Shown here in pieces: positions 1 through 10,609 of a stretch of DNA of 64,000 nucleotides (within the stretch, counting starts at the first letter, position 1; each line of letters starts with the position of its first letter). Position numbers and translations under genes: made by a program. The notes below the pieces were generated by a model that ran no database searches, was not told the DNA's origin, and was given only the letters and a program-made list of their open reading frames with translations. The DNA is from Isoetes taiwanensis (taxonomy: Eukaryota; Streptophyta; Lycopodiopsida; Isoetales; Isoetaceae): NCBI GenBank assembly GCA_021234155.1, contig JAJEKV010000031.1, forward strand, positions 7,764,748 through 7,828,747, given 5' to 3'.

Positions 1-718
1 AATTCCTTTGCATTTGAATGACATCGCCATTTGTTGACTATGTATCTTCACTCAAACCCAAAGGTTATTACATAAGAATATAATGAACAATATAGTTGGT
101 TGGCCCATGAACAATATAGTTGGTTGGCCCTCACGTTCTGTGAATCCCAAACAACTTAATGCTGAGGTAGATAGACTATAACAAATTACACCCCTTGCTA
201 CTATTATGTAACTTAGCACCAACCAGTCTATTCACTAATCGTCTCTAAGATAGATTACTAACATCATTTGCAACATCATTCCATCTAAACAACTTTAGGT
301 TCTAATGAATCCTGAGCAATAACTATAATTTGAACATTTACAAAATCACATTAAAAACTTTGCAACAATGATCACCTTCATAGGGGCATGCATATTATTG
401 TCACGTTTGAATTTGATATTTGCAAACATAATGACCCAGTCGTTTCACACTACAATAATGACCAATAACAAGCTAAAGCATTTCGATGTTTCATGATGAT
501 TCTACATTCTCTAAAGTTGTATTACTCACAACAATAATACGCATATAAACACCAACCTTACATATATGTGCCTATATAAAATGGACATCCATCTTGGACA
601 ATAACTTAAAATTAGCATCATTGACAACCCTACATATGTTTTTAGATCCTAGATCTTATTCATATAATTCTACAATAAAATTGTATTTATGCCCGGCAAC
701 GCCGGGCACCATAACTAG
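1..718 (+). mobile_element. Helitron, 3' part (continues left of the window)
   Basis: The right end has the Helitron 3' signature: a GC-rich hairpin at 691-707 (GCCCGGC, loop AAC, GCCGGGC), eight bases of spacer, then CTAG at 715-718 followed by T. The minus-strand end at 15290 has almost the same terminus, so both belong to one family. The interior is AT-rich and no Rep or helicase coding is visible here, so this may be a non-autonomous copy. The 5' end lies outside the window. Helitrons move by rolling-circle replication and leave no target duplication, so only terminus structure supports the call. Confidence 0.75.
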
Positions 719-878
719 TTCTTATAGTACTTGTCAAATGTAAAGGAGTTATTTTGAAGAAATAAGTCTTTAACATCACAGGAGCAGTTTGGTTGCAGAA
801 AAGAGCTCAGTAGGAGCTTCGCTTATATGTGAACCCAACAGTGTGCCTTGAAAACAAAAAAAAATGCAAAATCATTAC

Positions 879-964
879 CAGCATCTAGAGATCCATTTGG
901 CATGTACTCATAAATGAGAGCTCTTTTGCTCTCTTTGCACAGAAGGCTAGTAACTGGGCAATAC
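879..964 (-). pseudogene. Receptor-like kinase exon fragment
   Basis: The minus strand reads a short stretch containing CKESKRALIYEYMPNGSLD, the hinge/subdomain V segment typical of plant LRK10-like receptor kinases. It ends at a plausible 5' splice site (G|GTAATG, donor at 878). The normal GF between LL and C is missing, so the piece is altered. Upstream the exon is lost at 965, where a TGTAACGG retrotransposon terminus begins. Seen: the motif and the junction. Inferred: a kinase gene, or a duplicate of one, was broken by the gypsy insertion. The rest of the kinase domain is not in the window. Confidence 0.55.
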
Positions 965-1121
965 TGTAACGGGCCCATGGTAGACCGCTCGAGTATTCGA
1001 TCCTTGAATGTGCCTGTGGGGCGTTCCCGAGACACCGGCATAAATGGGTAGAAGCGACTACTCATAAACGTCTAGACGGTTTTGCCCAGTTGGCTAAGGG
1101 CATGTCGGATAGGAATGTCAC

Positions 1122-1134
1122 AGTTATCAGAGCA
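1122..1134 (+). other. Primer binding site of gypsy element 1
   Basis: AGTTATCAGAGCA lies directly after the CA that ends the 5' LTR. It is a slightly altered form of TGGTATCAGAGC, the plant retrotransposon site complementary to the 3' end of initiator tRNA-Met. Confidence 0.6.
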
Positions 1135-1206
1135 AGGTTCTGATTAGTGGGTTATAAGATTTTTTATTATTGATGATATTTGCTATGGTTCCAGATTCTT
1201 GTAGAG

Positions 1207-2299
1207 ATGAGTTCCCCAGGAGGATCCCCGGGAGGAGCTGGACAGGCTGGTGGAGCTGGGCCTAGTGGAACCCCTGATGTAGCCGATATCTTGCAGGCTA
1301 TCCAGCAAGTGTTGCAGCAGAGTGCCTCGCAACAAAAGAAAGCAGCTGACAAGGCAGTGGAGAAGGTGCTTAAGGACACTAAGAGGGAAGTATTTACTGG
1401 AGAGAATGTTACAGGGGATGATGCAGACTCATGGCTTCATGGGGTTGAGTTTTATTTTAAACTCATTAATGCTGAAGATTCTGTTAAAGCTGTATTGGCT
1501 CAGGCAATATTTGGTGGATTTGCTAGAGTATGGTGGGAGAATTACTTGCGGGACATAAATAAGGTTGCGGGGCAGGCAACTTGGCAAGAGTTTAAAACCG
1601 CCTTTGAAGGACACTTTATGCCTCCTGGATACAAAGTAGATAAGATGAATGAGTTTTTGGACCTGACACAAAAAGGGACAGTGGCCGAATCTGGAGGAGG
1701 TATTTAGAATTGCTAAGAATCGTGAATCTGACCTAGCTGAGAAGGCAACTTTGGAGAATGCAAAGAAGAGACAAGTTCCTTCCACATGGCAGACTGGTGG
1801 ACCTACGAGTAGAGGTAGATTCCCTAGTCGGGGAGGCATGGCTGCGCGGGCTGTTAGTATGCAGGAGGGCAGCCAGAATCGAGGATCTCGGCCTATATAT
1901 GCACCTTTGAATGATGAAACCAGGGAAAAGTGTATCAATGAGAATCGATGCTTTAGGTGCAGAGAAGTTGGTCATTATGGGCGAGATTGTCCGAGAGGGT
2001 GGGTAGATAGTACCGCCTCGTCTGCGTGTTCTCAACGTGGAGGGCAAACAAACCAGTGGTCCAGGTCAAATTCTAGTGATGCTTATGGACGGGCTCAAGG
2101 CAGAGGAAACCCAGGCCGAGGTAACAGGGGTGGTCGTGGAGGTTTTTGGGACAATAACAGGGGTGGCAGAGGACAAGCTAGAGGAGATAGCAGGATCATA
2201 GCACAAGCCAACCCTGCAGTTGAAGTTAGGGCTGCTCGAATCACGGACCCTCCTGTGGAAAGAATGTGCATGTATGCTGCAGTGGACCAGGGCATGTAG
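1207..2299 (+). pseudogene. gag: gag of gypsy element 1 (capsid and zinc knuckle)
   Basis: The frame starts at ATG 1207 with a Gly/Pro-rich leader. It continues through a retrotransposon Gag domain (Asp-Ser-Trp-Leu near 1425, a typical Gag segment around WWENYLRD, then the conserved TWQEFKTAFEGHFMP). It stops at about 1705 after a frameshift. The second half (about 1751-2299, another frame) is Arg/Gly-rich and holds one CCHC knuckle, CFRCREVGHYGRDC, at about 1950-1990. Gag forms the virus-like particle and the knuckle binds the RNA. The part between the two frames looks deleted as well as shifted, so no full Gag can be made. Confidence 0.8.
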
Positions 2300-2691
2300 A
2301 TAATCAAGCTGTGGTCATCAGAGTACCAAGTATTATTCACGGAGTTCCTGTTTTATTTCTTATTGATTGTGGTAATACACATTGTTTTATTTCCCGAAGG
2401 CTGGCAAAGAAACTAGATTTGAACATGATTAGCCGGGACCCTAGATATGTGGAGTTGGCTGATGGCAAAATTAAGACTTCTTATGCTATGGTAGATAATC
2501 TTAAATTCCAAGTAGGAGATCTTGAGTCTCACACTAATTTTAAAGTATTGAGCCTAGGGAAGTATGATGCTATTCTAGGAATGTCATGGTTGAGGCCATA
2601 TAAAGCTTGCATTGATTGCGGAGAGCAAATAGTTACATGCCAAAGTCCTAATGGAGGTAAGTATGTCTGGAAGGATTGCCTTCATCATTAG
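2266..2691 (+). pseudogene. Protease region of gypsy element 1
   Basis: An open frame covers an aspartic protease of the retropepsin type. The active-site segment reads FLIDCGNTHCFIS. Working copies have D-S/T-G, so the serine is replaced by cysteine here. The flap and C-terminal parts (LGKYDAILGMSWLRPY) are easily recognised. The enzyme would process the Gag-Pol polyprotein. The frame overlaps the end of the gag knuckle frame by a few codons and breaks again near 2690. Confidence 0.75.
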
Positions 2692-3795
2692 TGGTTACAT
2701 CTTTGTCCTGGAAAAGTTTTAAGAAACAGATTAAGAATGGTTGCATAAGAATGGAATGTGCATTGTTGTTAGATTCATTTTTGGGTACCGCAGAGTTACA
2801 AGAACAACCTATTGCTCTTGAGATCCAGAAAGTGTTGGATGAGATTTCTGATGTGTTTCCTAAAGAATTAACGGAATTGCCTCCACACAGAATGGTAGAT
2901 CATGAGATAGAACTTGTTCCAGGGGCTAAACATACATCAAGGCCACCATATAGATTTCATGCGTTAGAGATGGCTGAATTGAAGAAACAGTTAGCAGAAT
3001 TATTGGAACAAGGGTTCATACGACCGAGTGTTTCTCCATTTGGGGCGCTAGTTTTTGTTTGTGAAAAAGAAAGATGGGACATTAAGGTTGTGTATTGATT
3101 ATCGCATGCTTAACCAGATTACATTGAAGAATAGATACGCATTGCCTAGGGTCGATGAGCTATTTGACCAGTTGGGACAAGCTAAGTACTTTACAAAAAT
3201 TGATCTACGATCTGGATATCATCAAATCCGAATCAAGAATACAGATATTTATAAGACTGCATTTAGGACACGCTATGGACATTACGAGTTTGTTGTAATG
3301 CCGTTTGGGTTGATAAATGCTCCCGCCACCTTTATGTGCCTAATGAATGAGATATTCCGACCTTTCTTGGATAAGTTTATATTGGTTTTCTTTGATGATA
3401 TTTTGGTATATTCCAGGACATTAGAGGAGCATGTGGAACATGTAAAACAGACATTAGCTATTTTGCGACAAGAAAGGTTGTATGGTAAGCTATCTAAGTG
3501 TTCTTTTGCACAAACTAGATTGGTATACCTTGGGCATGTTATTTTAGAGAAGGGATTGGAGCCAGATCCTTCTAAGATTGAGGCAGTTAGGGATTGGCCC
3601 ACACCAAAGACGGTGAAGGAGGTAAGATCATTCCTGGGATTAGCGGGGTATTACCGTAAATTTGTTCCTAAATTCGCAAAGATTGCTGCTCCTTTGACTT
3701 CTTTGTTGGGTAAGAGGAATGACTTGCATTGGACTGATAGTTGTCAGGAAAGTTTTCAAAAGTTAAAGGATGTTTTGATTAGTGCACCAGTTTAA
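2676..3795 (+). pseudogene. pol: Reverse transcriptase of gypsy element 1
   Basis: Two frames overlapping near 3055-3098 give one RT domain. The first carries the start of the domain (PYRFHALEMAELKKQL, then [11 protein letters not shown]). The second runs from [19 protein letters not shown] through [13 protein letters not shown], the [11 protein letters not shown] palm segment and the catalytic FFDDILVYS, to the thumb/connection [22 protein letters not shown] replaces the commoner YIDD but keeps both metal-binding aspartates. The frame ends at 3795 near the junction with RNase H. RT copies the element's RNA into DNA in the particle. Confidence 0.85.
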
Positions 3796-5600
3796 GGAGT
3801 CCTGACATGAATATACCCTTTCATGTAGTCACTGATGCTTCTGAAAAGCTATAGGGGGAGTCTTGTTGCAGAATGGCCAAGTTTGTGCTTACATATCTCG
3901 TAAGTTGTCCCCTGCGGAACAAAATTACCTAGTGCATGATTTGGAAATGTTGGCTATTATCCATGCCTTAAGAGTATGGAGGCATTATTTATTGGGTCGT
4001 CATTTCTTTTTGAAGACTGACCACCAAAATCTGAAGTATTTTGCAAAACAGCCGTATTTGAATAATAGGCAAAGGAGATGGATGCAACTAAGGGAAGAGT
4101 ATGATTTTGAAATTGAGTATCAACCTGGCAAAGAAAATGTGATTGTTGATGCTTTGTCTAGAAGGTCATTTTTAACCTCTATTAGTGTGCTTCAAGGACA
4201 ATGGGATGCTGATATTCTTAGCAAATTGAGAAATGATCCATATTTTGCACCTGTGGTGGATAACCCTCAAGACTTTCCGAGGTATGCATTGTCCAAAGGA
4301 GTTTTATATTATAACGGCCGTATGTGTATTCCTAATGATCAGGAGTTGAGATTGAAATTGCTATATGAAGCACACGATAGTCCTTTAGTGGGCCACCCAG
4401 GGGTACACAAAACTTTGAGAAAAATGCGCCAGAATTTCTTTTGGCCCGGACAGAATAAGATGGTTAAGGAGTATGTGGCTAGATGTTTATCTTGTCAGAA
4501 GGTAAAAGCGTCAAGGTTCGGGAGCCTAGAGAATTAGAACCTATAGTAATTCCATCTTCTAAGTGGGAGAGTATTTCCATGGACTTCATTGTTGAACTTC
4601 CCCGGACACGTTCAGGTTATGATGCAATTTATGTTGTGGTTGATCGACTAACTAAGCAAGCCCATTTTATGCCTACAAAGACTACTGCTACGGCGATGGA
4701 TATTTCTAAGTTATTTGTTAAGGAGATCTTTAGGTTGCATGGAATGGCAGCCACTATTACATCAGACCGGGATACAAAGTTTATGAGCCAATTTTGGCAA
4801 GGGTTGTTTCAAAATATTGGGACTAAGTTACATGCCAGTACATCTTATCGCCCTCAAGTAGACAGCCAAGTGGAGCGAGTTAATCAAATCTTGGAAGATA
4901 TGCTTAGGATGTATATGCCTAGTCAACCAAAGGTATGGGATTCTTATTGTACTTGGCTGAGTTTGCATACAACAACACTTATCAAGATTCCATCAAAATG
5001 AGTCCGTTTGAGGCAATGTATGGTAAGGAGTGTCGTTGTCCTCTTAATTGGAGAGATCCTCAATGGAATGTTGAAGCAGCTAATGAAGTAGCGGAGGACA
5101 TGGATACTCAACTAAGGAGACTTCGTCAGAATTTGGTTGTGACACAAAATAGACAGAAACAATATGCAGACAAGAGGCGTAGGCCACTTGAATTCCAAAA
5201 GGGAGATGACGTGTTCTTGAGAATTAATCCCAAGCAGAGCTCGCTGCCATTTAAAAGTGCAGGTAAATGGGCCCCTAGATATGCGGGTCCGTATGAGATT
5301 TTGGAACGCATTGAAAAGGTGGCTTACAGGTTGGAGTTACCTTCACACTTGAAAGTACATAACGTCTTCCACGTGAGTAACTTGAGGAAGTACATTTTTA
5401 TCCTTCCCATATGTTGGGTAGTAAGCAGGGAGAATTTTTTGTACCCCCGACCGGAGCATATTTTGCGAGAGGAGACCCGTCGCTTAAGGAGGCGAACAAT
5501 ACGAAGATTTTTGGTCCAATGGGAGGGTGGTCCTAAGGAAGATGCCACGTGGGAAGACGCGAATTGGATTCTTCGTGAGTTTCCAGAGATACGCCTATGA
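3796..5600 (+). pseudogene. pol: RNase H, integrase and chromodomain of gypsy element 1
   Basis: Three shifted frames follow one another. 3863-4537 has the second half of RNase H (YLVHDLEMLAIIHALRVWRHYLLG, DHQNLKY, VDALSR) and the HHCC zinc finger of integrase (HPGVHKTLRKM, then CLSCQ). 4483-5001 has the integrase core (MDFIVELPRTRSGYDAIYVV, a TSDRDTKF segment, then ERVNQILEDM). 4935-5600 has the integrase tail ending in a chromodomain (RFLVQWEGGPKEDATWED). The start of RNase H around 3800-3860 is damaged. The chromodomain is thought to direct insertion toward modified histones. Confidence 0.85.
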
Positions 5601-5619
5601 GGACATGGGTTGAATTTTT

Positions 5620-6654
5620 GGAGGAGAGACTGTAACGGACCTAGGATTTTGAGGTATGTTGTGGAATTTATATTACTAAAGGATGCAAGGAATAATAAAT
5701 CAAAATACCATGCATGCAGAGTTAATACGTCATATATGCAAAGATTATACGGACAAATATACTGGAGGTTAATAATAAATACAAATACAGTGGAAAAACT
5801 TGATGCATGTGATGGTGGAACATTTTGGAAGGCGATAGATTGCAGCTGGATTGCTGAAGGAGCAAGTTGTGAGCAGTACTCTGGGAGCGTGTTGGAGTGC
5901 AGAGGAAGCAAGCAGGATTCTAGGTGGGGATCAAGACTTACACTTGGGGTTTTCTAGCGTAGTAAAGCTGTGCTTGTTTTGATTGCTATGTAGAATTGAA
6001 TCGCTTATGGATAGTGATTTCTTAAGTATTGAATTAATTAAAGTTTGCAAGGCTAGTAACGGATCTAATAATGTCCTAATATTTTCCACCATGATAATAA
6101 CTGTAATCTTGTGATCTGTAATAGAGGAGGCTAGGTAGCTTAGAATAGCTAGAACTTCTCCATCTTCAGAATAGATCAAGATCATATTATTTTGACAGAA
6201 ATTGGTTAAGACGGCATGCTTCTTCTTGCAAGCTACTATCAGAACGGCATAATCTTGCCGATTTAGCATGCTTGAAAAGCATGTGAACCGCCCTGAAATG
6301 GGCCAATTTGGACCTTAAGGAGGCTGAAATGGGTAAAGAAGCAGAATCAAGAGGTATCAGGCAAGATCTGGCAGCAAATGATTCGATTTTGGCGGGCAGA
6401 AAGTGATCTGGAACTACCCGATTTTGCATGCAATCAGCTTGATTTGGACCCAAACTTTTTTAGATGGCAAAATCGGAAGGTTTTATGGCCTTTCCATGCC
6501 AAATCGATGGCTGGAGGCCAGATCCGGCAGTTGTAGGCCGAGGTCGCGTTTCTGTAATGCACGTTAGGGTTAGAGATAGAAAAAAAGTTAAATACTTAGT
6601 TAGTAAGGAAATAGTATAGTATAAGGAAAGAAAAAGTGGTAACTATAGAAATTG
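5620..6654 (+). mobile_element. Purine tract and probable 3' LTR of gypsy element 1
   Basis: GGAGGAGAGAC (5620-5630) is a polypurine tract just before TGTAACGGACC (5631), where an LTR should start. The following 1 kb is AT-rich, has no convincing coding frame and could be the long 3' LTR. Because the putative 5' LTR is short and unlike it, the right border cannot be fixed. The border is placed at the start of the next repeat only by convention. Confidence 0.45.
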
Positions 6655-6895
6655 TATCCTGCCTACAAAGTGTGCATGTATGGCTAAAGTTTTGCCCAAC
6701 GGATGTGTGGTGAGTTGGTATAGGCCTAGTAATGCCAAAATAAATGTGCACTTGGTCGGGGGTTCAAACCCGGCCAGTGTATGTTTATATTTGGGAGTTG
6801 GTTACTGGGGTTATACGGCCATGATCCCCGACGTGGTAGAACTTGTGCCTATACGTGTCCTCCACTTTGGTTGCCTTGACCGGCAGTAGGATATT
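6655..6895 (+). repeat. SINE-like tRNA-derived copy, left arm of inverted pair
   Basis: The unit has the two internal RNA polymerase III promoter boxes of a tRNA-derived SINE: an A-box-like TGGTGAGTTGGTA near 6709-6721 and a B box GGTTCAAACCC near 6764-6774. A non-tRNA body and an AT-rich tail follow. An almost identical copy lies inverted at 6966-7207. The 69-codon open frame inside both copies is a by-product of the repeat, not a gene. The call as a SINE rests on the promoter boxes; it could also be a tRNA-like foldback MITE. Confidence 0.6.
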
Positions 6896-6965
6896 GTATT
6901 TTTTACTTTTGGTCCAGCTAGACTAGTCTTGTCACTAGAATATCATCTTGTACAGACTAGCTAGA

Positions 6966-7207
6966 AATATCCTACTGCCGGTCAAGGCAACCAAAGTGGA
7001 GGACACGTATAGGCACAAGTTCTACCACGTCGGGGATCATGGCCATATAACCCCAGTAACCAACTCCCAAATATAAACATACACTGGCCGGGTTTGAACC
7101 CCCGACCAAGTGCACATTTATTTTGGCATTACTAGGCCTATACCAACTCACCACACATCCGTTGGGCAAAACTTTAGCCATACATGCACATGTTGTAGGC
7201 AGGATAT
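6966..7207 (-). repeat. SINE-like tRNA-derived copy, right arm of inverted pair
   Basis: This is the reverse complement of 6655-6895 with very few differences (one amino-acid-level change in 69 codons, a few base changes near TGCATGTATGG). The 70-bp spacer between arms is flanked by CTAGACTAGTC/GACTAGCTAG-like sequence. The motif GGTCCAGCTAG occurs after both arms (6912 and about 7255), so the tails are in direct order although the bodies are inverted. A transcript through 6655-7207 would fold into a hairpin of about 240 bp. Confidence 0.6.
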
Positions 7208-7846
7208 CTCCCGCCTTAGGAAGTCACGGAAATTTTTGTATTTTTTTATTTTTGGTCCAGCTAGGAAAATATTAAGAATTGCTGCCAGTCGACCTCTGCA
7301 TCGACCTTTTGTGCATGCCGTTTTTGAGCAACCGAAGAAAAGTTAGGTTTTTTTTTTTAAAGTTGAAGTTTAATTTAACAATGTTAAGGAAGAGAAAAAT
7401 ATTAAGAATTAGCTATGCTAACGGTTATGAATTAAGAAGGCAGATGAACTATAAGAATTATAAATTGCGGAAGTTAGCATCAAGGAAACGAAGCTGGTTA
7501 AGTTGGTTTATAGAAGTAAACGTCATCCAGCCATAGATGATAATTTATGATAAGGGAGTCAACTTAAGGGAATATTACTGAAATTAACCATGGTTGCTTT
7601 GTTTTAATTTTAAGCCTAGTTGTACCTATAGGGACATGTTGCACTAAAGTCATAATTGGATTTTCTTTGTTGCGTGAAGTGTAAACTATGGTAATTTTTT
7701 ATGTAAGCTTGCTATGGTAATGTGCCTAGTTGATGCTGTGTGGAATTCAGAGTATTATGATTTATACATGGACATAATTCTTTGATATAGACCTCTGGGG
7801 CCGGAGTCTAGGTGCAATGGTCTAGACTCGAGGTTATTGCACAGTT
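7208..7846. other. Unassigned AT-rich spacer
   Basis: Contains a T-rich stretch and the second GGTCCAGCTAG copy (about 7255). No coding or repeat structure was recognised in the rest. Confidence 0.5.
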
Positions 7847-8387
7847 AATCCCATCGATCCGAGACATCGGATCGCCATTCTAGAATGGGACGAGCATGCA
7901 TGTTTTGCATGCATGCGGGCGGCGCATGCCCGTTCTGGTTGGGAGTTCGCTATTTTAGGCGCGTTTCTGCATCAACGTCTCATCGGCGCTTCCTCTTCTC
8001 TCTCAGCAGTACCTATTTCTCTTTGAATTGTTTTCCAGGCAGGGGAGGGGCTTCTTCCTGCTTGGTTTGGCCAATTTGGCGTTTCTTTCATGCTGTCCTT
8101 TTCCGGCCTTTAGCCTTCGTCCTGTGACCTTCGTCCTCGATCCTAGTTTGTAAGGAAGTCCTTTGGTATTCGGGCGGTTTGTTGGTTTCATGCGAGTCCC
8201 ATTCTAGAATCCCATCGATCCGAGACATCGGATCGCCATTCTAGAATGGGACGAGCATGCATGTTTTGCATGCATGCGGGCGGCGCATGCCCGTTCTGGT
8301 TGGGAGTTCGCTATTTTAGGCGCGTTTCTGCATCAACGTCTCATCGGCGCTTCCTCTTCTCTCTCAGCAGTTCTATTTCTCTTTGAA
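7847..8387 (+). repeat. Direct repeat pair 7847-8027 and 8208-8387
   Basis: Two copies about 180 bp long, offset by 361 bp and nearly identical. Each begins with 30 bp outside the element ends that contain the perfect hairpin CGATCCGA-GACA-TCGGATCG. Because the repeat includes sequence outside the inverted termini, it is better explained by tandem duplication of flank plus element, or by insertion of a copy carrying its flank, than by simple transposition. Confidence 0.75.
7877..8210 (+). mobile_element. MITE-like element A with ATTCTAGAATGGGAC termini
   Basis: The left end reads ATTCTAGAATGGGAC followed by GAGCATG. The right end is the inverted equivalent, CATGCGAGTCCCATTCTAGAAT, with the same first 15 bases. 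There is no transposase frame in the 334 bp. Element B, next to it, has the same ends and the same first 150 bp. The superfamily was not identified. Confidence 0.55.
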
Positions 8388-8863
8388 CCCACCCTCCCCC
8401 CCTTCTTTGTTTATTATATTTGTCGCGTGGCACGCGCGTAATCAGCCCCTCCACTCTGGGAGGTTTGTTTTGTTTTGTTTTTTTGGTGTTGGTGATGTGC
8501 AGGTACAGGTTGGCGAGCGGCATCTGTTTCGACTTCTCCATTCGTGGGTTTTTGGGAGCGATTTCTCTGCCTTGCGTTTGTCTAAGCCCCTTGCTGAAGG
8601 TTTATCACTAGGGTTTTTCCTCGAAAACCCGAAAGGGCGGGGTTTTTTAATCCCGGTGATAAGCTTTCGGCAGGTACACCAACCAAACATCTGTTAGCAT
8701 TGTATTTTTGGGGTCCAAATGATATAATTGGATTTTCCCTTTATTTTTCGTGGGTAGTTCGCATGTGTGCGGCTACCCACTATCCACCATTGTAGAAAAT
8801 CTGCTGAGATGAATGAGAAGCCTATGGCGGTTTGTTGGTTTCATGCGAGTCCCATTCTAGAAT
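8238..8863 (+). mobile_element. MITE-like element B with the same termini
   Basis: Shares the left 150 bp and the right 35 bp (GGCGGTTTGTTGGTTTCATG, then CGAGTCCC) with element A but has a different, longer middle (626 bp in all). The middle has a C/T-rich part, a gene-leader-like segment and a perfect hairpin at 8750-8780. It does not encode a transposase. Possibly A is a deletion derivative of B. Confidence 0.5.
8750..8780. other. Strong hairpin
   Basis: GTGGGTAG and CTACCCAC pair perfectly, with a further CGCA/TGCG stem inside. It lies in the right part of MITE-like element B. Its function is not known. Confidence 0.5.
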
Positions 8864-9123
8864 ATAAGAATAGTATTATTTGAACATCGGGCATTGGTAC
8901 CGTATGGTACAACGTCATGCACAGTTAAGTGGTCCTCCAATGCTGGACGCAGCGTGGATGGGTGTGTACACACGTGGTTACCCCGCGTCTATGTCACAGA
9001 CCTGATCAGCTGAGTTTACTTTGCTCAGACCCAGAGGAATATTGGTTGCAATGTTGATGCTGTGATTGTTTGGTTATTATATATGTGGTCTTGAATGTTA
9101 GAATTAAGTTGCAATGGTCATGC
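8864..9123. other. Unassigned spacer
   Basis: No gene, repeat or terminus recognised between the MITE-like element and the LINE fragment. Confidence 0.4.
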
Positions 9124-10017
9124 TTATAGTCTTCTGAGGATACTGGCTAGCAAATGGAATAGCTGTACCAAGACTTCTTCATACAATCTTTTAACTGCTT
9201 CCTTATATTGCTTTGGAAGATTGACTCTTTCCATACTCTTCCAGAGGTTCTGCCTGCATACTTTATCAAAGGCCTTAGTGATGTCAACAAAAGTGACAAA
9301 AAGTGGCTTTTGTGTTCCCTTTATAACATCCATCATACTTGTCAAAGTTACCAGATGATCTATAGTTGATCTTCTTGCCCTGAAACCTGCTTGTCCCAAA
9401 GATCTCACTTTATATTCCTCTGCAGGAGCTGATTTTCTAGCACCGTGGCTAAAAGTTTAAAAAAGAGACTACTTACCATTATCATGCGATAACTATTTGC
9501 ATCCTTTTCATCTTCTGCTTTGTGAATGGGAACCACTCTATTGACTTTCCACGATGATGGGAGACCTTCTCTAATAGTAGCATTCAACAAATTTGTCAGC
9601 ACCCCAAGTATATTAGGCCATGTCCTTTTAATTAACTCAGCTGCCAACCCTTCTGCGTTGCTACTTTAATTTTTTCAATCCCACTAACACCTCTTCATTA
9701 GTAAATGCCAATGCACAACAACCAATGTTTGTTATAGTTCCCGTGACTCCACTAACATGATACAATTTATTTACTTGTTGTAACAAATCATCAGCTTGCA
9801 GCTTTACAGATTTTTTATTTCCTTGCCTAAGCCTCTTCCAGACAGGCTGACAGGGTGACAAAGATATCCATAGCTTTTTTGATCGTATGCGGAAGCAAAG
9901 GTTGTTTCTTAAAGATGCTTCTATACAGCGAACGCTTACGGCATCCTTGCTCATAGCAACTAAAGGATGGTTCGAATGACCGGTAAAGACGGGCATATTG
10001 AAACGTGATGGAAGCAA
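9124..10017 (-). pseudogene. LINE reverse transcriptase fragment
   Basis: Three minus-strand frames read in order from 10017 to 9124. They hold the segment before RT (FTNEEVLVGLKKLK), RT motif 1 region (GLPSSWKVNRVVPIHK, SYRMIMVSS) and the following part (QAGFRARRSTIDHLVTL, then FVDITKAFDKV). The same segments occur in the LINE at 48390-53698 (IMVSS, QAGFRPDHSTTDHLVTL, FVDFRKAFDTV), so the two belong to one non-LTR clade. Frameshifts lie near 9650 and 9405. The fragment ends before the YADD catalytic motif and has no endonuclease, so it is a dead internal piece. Confidence 0.8.
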
Positions 10018-10144
10018 TGCTGAATTATGACTATAATCTGTTTAGTAAAGATGAAGAGTTGCAAGTAAAAGGTGATTGGTTCAAAACCCATATCCAATAT
10101 AAGCCTTTTTCATGGAACCATCTTAGTACATACTCATATGTTTG

Positions 10145-10545
10145 TCACAGCTATAGACATGGAATCATGGAATACAAGTCCAACATAAAATTTTACGTTT
10201 CTTTCAAACTCATCCGTAGGCAAAGAACATTTGAGGTGCATTCAAGCTCATCCCGAGGCAAAGAACGACAAAGAACCATTTGAGGTGTGGGAAATGAATC
10301 TTGTATAAAATTTTGCGCTCCTTTATACATGGCCGTCACAGCTATAGCCACGGAATCTTGGGAAACGAGTTTAACATAAAATTTTGTGATTCTTTCAAGC
10401 TCATCCGGAGGAAAAGAGCCATCTAGGGTGTGAAAATGACTTTAACATAAAATCTTGCGTTTCTTTCAAGCTCATCCGGAGGCAAAACACCATTTGAGGT
10501 GCGTTCAAGCTCATTCGAAAGCAAAGAACCATCTTGAGGTGCTTG
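10145..10545 (+). repeat. Degenerate tandem repeats
   Basis: The core TTCAAGCTCATCCGGAGGCA followed by AAGAACCATTTGAGGTG recurs at about 10202, 10240, 10393, 10467 and 10505. A larger unit of about 182 bp beginning GTCACAGCTATAG is present twice (about 10145 and 10327). No coding function is visible. Confidence 0.7.
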
Positions 10546-10609
10546 GCCACAATCACAAACATCATTTCGCAATATATATATTTTCTAGATCTCCTTCTTT
10601 TTTCTCTCG

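Larger units (their letters stand above)
965..5640 (+). mobile_element. Ty3/gypsy chromovirus element 1, degenerate
   Basis: Order of parts: TGTAACGG terminus (965), a CA end at 1122, a PBS-like site, gag with a zinc knuckle, protease, reverse transcriptase, RNase H, integrase, chromodomain, purine tract (5620-5630) and a second TGTAACGG terminus at 5631. PR-RT-RH-INT order places it in Ty3/gypsy and the C-terminal chromodomain in the chromoviruses. About seven frame changes break the coding region. The 5' LTR is only about 158 bp and beyond its first bases does not resemble the sequence after 5631, so the 5' LTR is probably deleted or the two termini are strongly diverged. The 3' end of the downstream LTR could not be placed and no target duplication was found. 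Confidence 0.85.

Noticed and set aside
6700-6790. Functional tRNA gene
   Set aside because: A and B boxes are present, but no cloverleaf with acceptor stem could be drawn.
6680-7181. Two matching 69-codon frames as a small gene family
   Set aside because: They are the two arms of one inverted repeat and carry a tRNA-like pol III promoter; there is no sign of a protein.
8940-9000. End of the 3' LTR of gypsy element 1 (ATGTCACAGA)
   Set aside because: Only a few bases resemble the end of the 5' LTR, and the distance from 5631 would be too long without other support.
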